In this document: piece after piece, positions 6,157 through 11,934 of the stretch
How the letters are laid out: the number at the start of each line of letters is the position of its first letter
How positions within the stretch are numbered: position 1 is the first letter of the stretch
NCBI GenBank assembly: GCA_002428285.1
Contig: DIVO01000048.1
Location: 1-14,589 of the forward strand
Direction of reading: 5' to 3'
Length of the DNA: 14,589 nucleotides
DNA from: Patescibacteria group bacterium UBA6130
Lineage (GTDB): Bacteria > Patescibacteriota > Microgenomatia > UBA12405 > UBA6130
Notes under the pieces: generated by a model
What the model was told of the DNA's origin: nothing
Databases searched by the model: none
Seen by the model: the letters and a program-made list of their open reading frames with translations, nothing else
Translations under genes and position numbers: made by a program

Positions 6157-6873
6157 TTATTTCTTTTTACTAACTTTCTTTACTTTTTTAACTTTATTTT
6201 CTTCAGCAACTTTATCTTCGTTTTGTTTGTCTAAATTTAACTCAATAAATTTCTTGCTTGATCCTGTCTTGGTTAGATATACCCAGCTAAATATATGTCC
6301 TGGCACAGCACCTTTAATCCAAATTTCATTTGTTTTTGGATCAACATTAACTACTTCTAGGTTATCGATTGTTATTTTGGCATTCCCATAATGACCAGGC
6401 ATCTTTTTGCCCTTCAAAACTCTTCCAGGTGTTTGAGCACCAATTGACCCTGGAGCTCTTTCTCTGTCTGACTGTCCTCTGGTTTTTGGCTGTGAGTGAA
6501 ATCCCCATCTTTTAATCACTCCAGCGAAACCTCTGCCCTTACTTATTCCTGTTGCTTTTACTCTATCTCCAGGCTTTAAAATTTCGACAAGCTTAATTTC
6601 GTCTCCTCTTTTTACTTCTCCATCAATAAGTTTAGCCTCAAAAATAGTGTTAAAGTGTTTTTTTACTCCAGCCTTTTTTAAAATACCTTTTATTGAATTA
6701 CTTATATTTTTTTTCTCACTGTCTGTGCTTATCAATTTAACCTTATTATCTGGCAAAATATCAGCTACTATTGCAGGTGAGGCAGTTAAAACTGTCAAGG
6801 GAACTAGTTTACCTTCCTTATCAAAGGACTGTTTCATTTCACCTTTCCTAGTTATTATTCTATTCAGTTGCAT
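6157..6873 (-). CDS. rplC: 50S ribosomal protein L3 (uL3) with Lys-rich C-terminal tail
   Basis: L3 is an early assembly protein reaching toward the peptidyl-transferase centre. The N-terminus RIITRKGEMKQSFDKEGKLVPLTVL corresponds to the family GxKxGMTQxFdedGxxvPVTVi, in a less conserved form. The central block GFAGVIKRWGFHSQPKTRGQSDRERAPGSIGAQTPGRVLKGKKMPGHYGN is strongly conserved. At the site where E. coli has the methylated Gln150, this protein has His, as in many bacteria, so PrmB-type methylation is not expected. The last ~20 residues (from NEDKVAEENK) are Lys-rich and probably disordered; total length is 238 against about 210. It is the first gene after the hairpin at 6910-6927. No convincing Shine-Dalgarno precedes the ATG. 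Confidence 0.97.
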   Translation of the reverse strand: MQLNRIITRKGEMKQSFDKEGKLVPLTVLTASPAIVADILPDNKVKLISTDSEKKNISNSIKGILKKAGVKKHFNTIFEAKLIDGEVKRGDEIKLVEILKPGDRVKATGISKGRGFAGVIKRWGFHSQPKTRGQSDRERAPGSIGAQTPGRVLKGKKMPGHYGNAKITIDNLEVVNVDPKTNEIWIKGAVPGHIFSWVYLTKTGSSKKFIELNLDKQNEDKVAEENKVKKVKKVSKKK

Positions 6874-6909
6874 TTTCAGATTCTTAAGTAATATTTTTTG
6901 CCAAACAAA

Positions 6910-6927
6910 AAGGGGCCGGAGCCCCTT
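6910..6927 (-). terminator. Intrinsic terminator or attenuator hairpin between rpsJ and rplC
   Basis: On the minus strand a perfect 7-bp stem AAGGGGC/GCCCCTT closes a TCCG loop, a C(UNCG)G-type tetraloop that is exceptionally stable in RNA. It is followed directly by TTTGTTTGG, giving a run of T interrupted once by G. This is a good Rho-independent terminator for transcripts from rpsJ and upstream genes. Only 36 bases separate it from the rplC ATG, and I found no convincing promoter in them. Either read-through is partial or the hairpin is a regulated attenuator for the rplC-rplF block. Structure is confident; function is inferred. Confidence 0.75.
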
Positions 6928-7015
6928 GGATATTTTTTAGTGCTCTCGAAAACTATCTAAAATTGTTACCTTGCTTCAGTTTATAAATCTGATATAGATT
7001 AAAATACATATTAAT

Positions 7016-7318
7016 TTACATCTTAACTTCAACTTGAACTCCTGCTGGGAGCTCTAAATGTTGAAGACTATCCATTACCCTACTATTGGCTTCAAGAATA
7101 TCTATCAGCCTTTTGTGAGTCAGTATTTGGAAATGCTCTCTGGCATCCTTATCGGTATGAGGACTGGTTGTGACAACAAAGACTCTTCTTTTTGTAGGCA
7201 AAGGGATAGGACCCACTACCTGGGCTCCACTGGTCACAACTGCCTCGATAATCTTAGCAGCAGCCTCATCGATTACTCTATGATCATAAGATTTTAAACG
7301 TACTCTGATTTTATTCAC
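7016..7318 (-). CDS. rpsJ: 30S ribosomal protein S10 (uS10 / NusE)
   Basis: A 100-residue S10. Besides its place in the 30S head it is known as NusE, partner of NusB in antitermination and of NusG in coupling transcription to translation. Family blocks are KIRVRLKSYDHRVIDEAAAKIIE at the N-terminus, GPIPLPTKRRVFVVTTSPHTDKDAREHFQILTHKRLIDI in the middle, and LQHLELPAGVQVEVKM at the end. The start is GTG at 7318, supported by AAAAGGA four bases before it and by the exact family N-terminus. It is set apart on both sides: a hairpin-bearing spacer of about 90 bases after tuf, and a spacer of about 140 bases with a terminator before rplC. This is unusual for the first gene of the S10 cluster. Confidence 0.97.
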   Translation of the reverse strand: MNKIRVRLKSYDHRVIDEAAAKIIEAVVTSGAQVVGPIPLPTKRRVFVVTTSPHTDKDAREHFQILTHKRLIDILEANSRVMDSLQHLELPAGVQVEVKM

Positions 7319-7363
7319 TTTTTCCTTTTTAAATTACTTGACTGACAAGAAATAGGGCAAAAT

Positions 7364-7393
7364 CTCCTCATGGTTTTAATTGCCTATGAGGAG
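7364..7393 (-). terminator. Hairpin between tuf and rpsJ, possible weak terminator or leader structure
   Basis: The minus strand reads CTCCTCATAGG, a 9-base loop, then CCATGAGGAG: an 8-bp stem plus 2 bp beyond a bulged A. It is followed by ATTTTGCCC, a poor T-tract. It could terminate tuf transcription inefficiently or be a structure in the rpsJ leader. The 3' arm contains the Shine-Dalgarno-like GAGGAG, but no reading frame starts suitably after it. Confidence 0.45.
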
Positions 7394-7408
7394 GTTGCTA
7401 ATATTTTT

Positions 7409-8596
7409 TTACTTAATAATTTCGGTAACAACACCTGCGCCAACTGTAAGTCCACCTTCTCTAACTGCAAATCTCTGTCCCTTTTCCAAAGCTACTGGCT
7501 TTATTAGTTCAACATCAATATTTGCATTGTCACCAGGCATAACCATCTCTACACCTTCAGGGAGCTTTACATTTCCTGTTACATCAGTTGTCCCTGCGTA
7601 AATCTGAGGTCTATAACCTGTGAAAAATGGAGTGTGTCTTCCTCCTTCTTCCTTCTTTAATACATAAGCCTCAGCCTTAAATTGAGTGTGAGGAGTAATG
7701 CTTCCTGTTTTAGCTAAAACCATACCTCTTTCAATATCTTCCTTTTCAACACCTCTTAATAAAAGTCCAACATTGTCGCCAGCTTGACCTTCGTCTAATG
7801 TTTTCCTAAACATTTCAACTCCGGTGACAACGGTTTTTCTGGTGTCGCGCAAACCGACAATTTCAACTTCTTCATTTACCTTGACCCTACCTCTGGTAAT
7901 TCTACCAGTAGCAACAGTTCCTCTTCCCTTAATTGAGAAAACATCTTCAATTTGCATTAAAAATGGTTTATCAAGTTCTCTTTCGGGTGTAGGAATAAAA
8001 TCGTCAACGGCTTTCATGAGTTCAAGAATTTGTTTTTCAGATTCAGCATCACCTTCAATGGCTTTTAAAGCAGAACCCCTGATAATAGGCACATTATCGC
8101 CATCAAATTTATATTTATTTAAAAGATCCCTAATTTCAACTTCTACTAAATCTAAAAATTCAGGATCATCTACCAAATCAACCTTGTTTAAAAATACTAC
8201 CATCGAAGGAACATTCACCTGACCTGCAAGGAGAACGTGTTCCCTTGTCTGAGGCATTGGTCCATCTGCAGCTGATACAACTAAAATAGCACCGTCCATC
8301 TGAGCAGCACCAGTAATCATGTTTTTAACATAATCTGCGTGCCCGGGACAGTCAATATGAGCATAATGTCTTTTATCAGTCTCATACTCTACGTGGGCAA
8401 CAGAAATAGTTACTATTTTACTTGCATCTCTAACAGCCCCTCCCTTAGCAATCTCTGCATACTTCATCTCTTTAGCCTTGCCCTCTTTGGACAAAACTTT
8501 AGTGATAGCAGCAGTTAAAGTTGTTTTTCCATGATCGACGTGACCAATGGTACCAATGTTTACATGTGGTTTTGTTCTATCAAATTGATCGGCCAT
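7409..8596 (-). CDS. tuf: Elongation factor Tu with divergent switch I
   Basis: EF-Tu delivers aminoacyl-tRNA to the ribosomal A site as a GTPase. Length is normal at 395 residues. The GTP-binding motifs are GHVDHGKT at 18-25, DCPGH at 82-86 with the catalytic His86, NKVD at 137-140 and GSAL at 174-177. Domains 2 and 3 are standard, with GRGTVATGRI, GVEMFRK, EGGRHTPFF and GDNANIDVELIKP. The odd feature is switch I: the near-universal ARGITI is replaced by SKIVTI at 59-64, and the preceding segment reads KGGAVRDA instead of the usual NAPEEKA-like stretch. The magnesium-coordinating Thr (63) is kept. EF-G in this window has an ordinary RGITI. The gene has its own promoter (8633-8661) and a perfect AAGGAGG at 8608-8614. 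Confidence 0.98.
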   Translation of the reverse strand: MADQFDRTKPHVNIGTIGHVDHGKTTLTAAITKVLSKEGKAKEMKYAEIAKGGAVRDASKIVTISVAHVEYETDKRHYAHIDCPGHADYVKNMITGAAQMDGAILVVSAADGPMPQTREHVLLAGQVNVPSMVVFLNKVDLVDDPEFLDLVEVEIRDLLNKYKFDGDNVPIIRGSALKAIEGDAESEKQILELMKAVDDFIPTPERELDKPFLMQIEDVFSIKGRGTVATGRITRGRVKVNEEVEIVGLRDTRKTVVTGVEMFRKTLDEGQAGDNVGLLLRGVEKEDIERGMVLAKTGSITPHTQFKAEAYVLKKEEGGRHTPFFTGYRPQIYAGTTDVTGNVKLPEGVEMVMPGDNANIDVELIKPVALEKGQRFAVREGGLTVGAGVVTEIIK

Positions 8597-8607
8597 TTTT
8601 TATTAAT

Positions 8608-8614
8608 CCTCCTT
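8608..8614 (-). promoter_or_regulatory. Strong tuf ribosome binding site
   Basis: AAGGAGG on the minus strand, a full match to the anti-Shine-Dalgarno, 11 bases before the tuf ATG. It is the strongest in the window and fits the very high EF-Tu synthesis expected in bacteria. Confidence 0.8.
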
Positions 8615-8632
8615 AAAAATTTAAACTTTGAA

Positions 8633-8661
8633 ATTGTAACATTAACTTAGTTGTTTTTCAA
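8633..8661 (-). promoter_or_regulatory. Sigma70-type promoter for tuf
   Basis: On the minus strand TTGAAA (8656-8661) and TACAAT (8633-8638) are separated by exactly 17 bases, and TG one base before the -10 box makes it an extended -10. Each box matches the consensus at 5 of 6 positions. Transcription would begin near 8626, giving a leader of about 30 bases with the ribosome binding site. This would let tuf, and possibly rpsJ, be expressed independently of fusA. It is a sequence match only. Confidence 0.65.
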
Positions 8662-8664
8662 TTT

Positions 8665-8696
8665 AAACATTAACAAAGCGCATCACGCTTATGTTT
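8665..8696 (-). other. Imperfect hairpin in the fusA-tuf spacer
   Basis: AAACAT-AAGCG pairs with CGCTT-ATGTTT around a TGATG loop, with a 5-base bulge (TGTTA) on the 3' side. On the minus strand no T-run follows, so it is a poor terminator for fusA. It lies just upstream of the tuf promoter and could instead be a processing site, an operator or chance. Confidence 0.3.
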
Positions 8697-8748
8697 TTTA
8701 CGTGACTCATAGTTAATAATTAAATCCAATTAATCTAAAAAACGAAAC

Positions 8749-10863
8749 TCATTCAGATTTTGTTTCTGGCTTGTTGGCCATAAGCTCAACCTGGATATTT
8801 TTTGGTATCTCCTCGTAGTGAGAAGGTTCAGCGTAAAAAGAACCCCTACCCTGAGTAAGACTTCTAATTATTGTAGCATATCCCCTTATATTGGCAAGCG
8901 GGACAAGAGTATTTATGAGCCTCATCTTTCCCCTGGCTTCATTGCCTAATATTTGAGCTCTTTTGGCAGACAAATCTCCTATAACAGTTCCCATATGCTC
9001 CTCAGGAACAGTGATTTCCATCTTCATAATAGGTTCTGTCATCGTTGGTTCAGCTTTTTTAACTGCGTCCTGAAAAGCCATGGAACCTGCAATTTTGAAA
9101 GCCATATCTGAAGAATCAACCTCATGGTAAGAACCATCATATACAATTATTTTAGTATCAACCACAGGAAAACCGGCTAAAACTCCCTTTTCGGCCGCTT
9201 CTCTCACTCCCTTCTCAATAGCAGGAATATAGACATTAGGAATAGTTGCTCCTTTGATTTGTGACTCAAACACAACACCTTCACCTTTATCCAAAGGCTC
9301 GATCTTAATCAAACAATGTCCATATTGACCCCTGCCTCCAGTCTGCCTGATGTATTTGCCTTCACCTTGGGCAGGTACCGTAATAGTTTCTCTGTAAGCA
9401 ACCTGTGGTTTACCCACCTTAACATTCAGTCCAAATTCTCTTTTCATCCTATCAATAATAATTTCCAAGTGAAGCTCTCCCATACCGGATAAAACGGTTT
9501 GGCCAGTTTCCTGGTCTGTTTTAACTGCCAAGGTCGGATCTTCCTCTAAAAATTTGCTTATGGATTGACCTAATTTTTCCTGATCAGCTTTACTTTCAGG
9601 CTCAATTGCCAAAGAAATAACAGGGTCAGCAAATTGAATAGATTCAAACATAACAGGATGAGAAGAATCACAAAGCGTATCTCCGGTCCCAGATTCCCTC
9701 AAGCCAATGGCAGCCACAATTTCTCCGGCATATCCTTCTTCGATTCCCTCTCTCTTGTCGGCATGCATTAATAAAAGTCTTCCGACTCTTTCAGTTGTAT
9801 CTTTATTAGTATTTAAAACACTTATTCCTGACTTCAATACTCCTGAATAAATTCTTAAATAGGAAAGTTTACCTACGTGAGGATCTGTCTGTACCTTAAA
9901 CAATAAAGCAGACATAGGCTCCTTATTATCAGGCTTTCTTTCCTCTTTATCCTGTGTTTTGGGATTAATACCGGAAACAGGAGGAAGATCAATCGGTGAA
10001 GGAAGATAATCAACAACCCCATCCAAAACTGGCTGAACTCCTTTATTTCTTAAGGAAGTTCCGCAGTAAATAGGTACTAGTTTATTGGAGATAACAGTTC
10101 GTCTCAAGGCTTTCTTTAACTCCTCAACAGATAATTCTTCATCGTTTAAAAACTTCTCCATAAGAGCTTCGTCCTCTCCAGCAATCTCCTCAACAAGCTG
10201 AGACCTATACTCTTTTAGCCTGTCTTGGTGTACGGCAGGAACATCGCTTACCGAATATTCAACTCCAAGCTCATCCTTATCCCAAATGATCATTTTTTGA
10301 TCCAAAACAGAGATTACACCTTTAAAATCATGTTCTTTACCTACAGGAATGGTTAATATTGCCAGTTTCTTGCCAAATCTATCTTTAATCATGCTAACTG
10401 TATTCTCAAAGTCAGCGCCAATTTTGTCCATTTTATTAATAAACACCAACCTGGGGACTTTATACTTATCTGCTTGATGCCAAACAGTTTCAGATTGCGC
10501 TTGAACACCCTCTTCTGCATCAAAAACCATAATGGCTCCATCAAGAACCCTTAAAGCTCTTTCAACCTCAGCAGTAAAATCTACATGCCCGGGAGTGTCT
10601 ATGAGATTTATTCTAAAGTCTTTCCAAAAAGTGGTAATTGCAGCTGATACTATAGTGATTCCTCTTTCTCTTTCTTGTTCCATCCAATCGGTAACTGTAG
10701 TACCCTCGTCAATATCACCAAGTTTATATGTCCTTCCTGAATAAAAAAGGATTCTTTCGGTTGTTGTGGTTTTACCAGCGTCAATATGGGCAATAACGCC
10801 TATATTTCTAATTCTGTCTAGAGAAATATCTCTATTTTTTGTAACTTCAATTGCTTGAGCCAT
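8749..10863 (-). CDS. fusA: Elongation factor G
   Basis: EF-G is the GTPase that drives tRNA-mRNA translocation and, with RRF, ribosome recycling. The 704-residue length is standard. Domain I has AHIDAGKT (25-32), an intact switch I RGITI (67-71), DTPGH (89-93) and NKMD (143-146); the base-recognition motif reads GTSLRNKG instead of the usual GSAFKNKG. Domain II begins near FKVQTDPHVGKLSYLRIYSG. Domain IV has GRGQYGH and GSYHEVDSSDMAFKIAGSMAF with the tip loop intact, and domain V has EEHMGTVIGDLSAKRAQILG. It reads as a single full-length canonical EF-G, without the losses seen in EF-G2-type paralogues. GGAGG lies 4 bases before the ATG. An intrinsic terminator precedes the gene, so it may use its own promoter, which I could not identify. 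It ends in TGA. Confidence 0.98.
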   Translation of the reverse strand: MAQAIEVTKNRDISLDRIRNIGVIAHIDAGKTTTTERILFYSGRTYKLGDIDEGTTVTDWMEQERERGITIVSAAITTFWKDFRINLIDTPGHVDFTAEVERALRVLDGAIMVFDAEEGVQAQSETVWHQADKYKVPRLVFINKMDKIGADFENTVSMIKDRFGKKLAILTIPVGKEHDFKGVISVLDQKMIIWDKDELGVEYSVSDVPAVHQDRLKEYRSQLVEEIAGEDEALMEKFLNDEELSVEELKKALRRTVISNKLVPIYCGTSLRNKGVQPVLDGVVDYLPSPIDLPPVSGINPKTQDKEERKPDNKEPMSALLFKVQTDPHVGKLSYLRIYSGVLKSGISVLNTNKDTTERVGRLLLMHADKREGIEEGYAGEIVAAIGLRESGTGDTLCDSSHPVMFESIQFADPVISLAIEPESKADQEKLGQSISKFLEEDPTLAVKTDQETGQTVLSGMGELHLEIIIDRMKREFGLNVKVGKPQVAYRETITVPAQGEGKYIRQTGGRGQYGHCLIKIEPLDKGEGVVFESQIKGATIPNVYIPAIEKGVREAAEKGVLAGFPVVDTKIIVYDGSYHEVDSSDMAFKIAGSMAFQDAVKKAEPTMTEPIMKMEITVPEEHMGTVIGDLSAKRAQILGNEARGKMRLINTLVPLANIRGYATIIRSLTQGRGSFYAEPSHYEEIPKNIQVELMANKPETKSE

Positions 10864-10926
10864 TGTTCCTCCAGTTTTGTTTGTTGATATTTAACTTACT
10901 TCTTTTCATTATTATTTATTTTTTTT

Positions 10927-10952
10927 AAAAAAATCTGCCCCCAAAAGGAGCA
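10927..10952 (-). terminator. Intrinsic terminator between rpsG and fusA
   Basis: On the minus strand TGCTCC pairs with GGGGCA (6 bp, one G-U) around a TTTTG loop, followed by GA and a run of seven T. This is a standard Rho-independent terminator. It lies about 45 bases after the rpsG stop and about 65 bases before the fusA start, splitting the classical str operon into rpsL-rpsG and fusA. Confidence 0.7.
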
Positions 10953-10997
10953 TTTTAATATATTATAAAAGCGGTAATTGACGCAGATAAGCTAAAC

Positions 10998-11477
10998 TTA
11001 CCACCTCAAATGAGCAAATGCTTTGTTGGCTTCTGCTGCTTTTTCCATTTCACGCCTCTTGCTGACAGCTCCACCTTCACCTTTAGCTGCATCCATAATT
11101 TCAGCTGCCATTTTTTCGGAAAAGGTTCTGAAAGAGGAATTTGGTCTCTTTCTTGATTCCTCAACCAACCATCTTAAGGAAAGAGAATCCTTTCTCTTGC
11201 TTCTAACTGGCATAGGAACCTGATATGCGGCTCCGCCAATTCTTCTTGATCTAACTTCAAGTTCTGGACGGATATTATCTAATGCCTGGTTAAAAACCTC
11301 CATTGGATCTTTCTTTGTCTTCTTGGCTATGCTTTCCAAAGCCCCATAAATATGTTTTCTAGCTATGGTTTTTTTACCGCTGATCATAACCATATTAATA
11401 AGTTTGCTGATATGTTTGCTAGCAAATACTGGATCAGGTGTTGTTTGTCTGGTTTCAATTATCCCTTTTCTTGGCAT
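10998..11477 (-). CDS. rpsG: 30S ribosomal protein S7 (uS7)
   Basis: A 159-residue S7, near the usual 156. S7 nucleates assembly of the 30S head and contacts E-site tRNA and mRNA; in E. coli it is the str operon repressor. Signatures are DPVFASKHISKLINMVMISGKK, YGALESIAKKTKKDPMEVFNQALDNIRPELEVRSRRIGGAAYQVPMPV (residues about 44-92), RWLVEESRKR and the ending AEANKAFAHLRW. It ends at the conserved Trp without the longer tail of enterobacterial S7. The start follows the rpsL stop by 5 bases. Upstream, GAGG lies about 10 bases before the ATG, a modest ribosome binding site. Confidence 0.98.
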   Translation of the reverse strand: MPRKGIIETRQTTPDPVFASKHISKLINMVMISGKKTIARKHIYGALESIAKKTKKDPMEVFNQALDNIRPELEVRSRRIGGAAYQVPMPVRSKRKDSLSLRWLVEESRKRPNSSFRTFSEKMAAEIMDAAKGEGGAVSKRREMEKAAEANKAFAHLRW

Positions 11478-11482
11478 GATGA

Positions 11483-11923
11483 TTAAGCCTCAGCTGAATC
11501 TGAGTCTTTTCCTCCTTTTGTTAATTTTGCACCATATTTACTTCTTGATGTCTTTCTACCCTCAACTCCACCAACATCAAGCTTACCTCTAATAAGATGA
11601 TATTTCACTCCTGGTAAATCTCGAACTCTTCCGCCTCTAATTAATACTACGGCATGCTCAGCAATATTATGTCCAATACCAGGAATATATACTGTAACCT
11701 CTTTTTTATTCGATAATCTAACTTTTGCTACTTTTCTTAAAGCAGAATGAGGCTTTTTTGGTGTCATGGTTTTCACAGAAGTAACCACTCCTCTTTTTTG
11801 AGGAGAAAGCACATCTGTGATCCTATTTTTAATAGGATTAAACATGCCTCTAAGAGCCGGACTCTTGGACTTAGATTTTTTCTGCTTTCTTGGTTGTCTA
11901 ATTAATTGATTAAATGTTGGCAT
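11483..11923 (-). CDS. rpsL: 30S ribosomal protein S12 (uS12) with Arg at the streptomycin-resistance position
   Basis: S12 lines the decoding centre and controls accuracy. The protein is 146 residues, starting MPTFNQLIRQPRK. PALRG and PQKRGV are separated by about 14 extra residues (27-40) compared with E. coli, an insertion of the kind also seen in Bacillus S12. The decoding loops are TMTPKKPHSALRK (53-64) and RGGRVRDLPGVKYH (96-109). Arg101 replaces the Lys that is residue 87 of mature E. coli S12; the neighbouring Asp102 (methylthiolated by RimO in many bacteria) is kept. The C-terminus ends in an acidic tail, GGKDSDSAEA. I place the start at ATG 11923, not upstream at 11944, because GGAGTGA overlaps the rpoC stop at the right distance and the N-terminus matches the family. 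Confidence 0.97.
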   Translation of the reverse strand: MPTFNQLIRQPRKQKKSKSKSPALRGMFNPIKNRITDVLSPQKRGVVTSVKTMTPKKPHSALRKVAKVRLSNKKEVTVYIPGIGHNIAEHAVVLIRGGRVRDLPGVKYHLIRGKLDVGGVEGRKTSRSKYGAKLTKGGKDSDSAEA

Positions 11924-11927
11924 TTTT

Positions 11928-11934
11928 TCACTCC
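11928..11934 (-). promoter_or_regulatory. Ribosome binding site fixing the rpsL start
   Basis: GGAGTGA on the minus strand; its last three bases are the rpoC TGA stop. It lies 4 bases before the ATG at 11923 and supports that start and coupling with rpoC. Confidence 0.7.

Noticed and set aside
6901..6945. Bidirectional terminator serving plus-strand transcription
   Set aside because: A T-run follows on the plus strand only after a gap of several bases, and no plus-strand gene exists to be terminated.
7340..7362. TTGTCA in the tuf-rpsJ spacer as an rpsJ promoter -35
   Set aside because: No -10-like hexamer lies 16-18 bases downstream; the ribosome binding site is there instead.
10962..10967. 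TATAAT as a fusA promoter
   Set aside because: The best -35 at 16-18 bases matches only about 3 of 6 positions, and transcription would start at the terminator hairpin.
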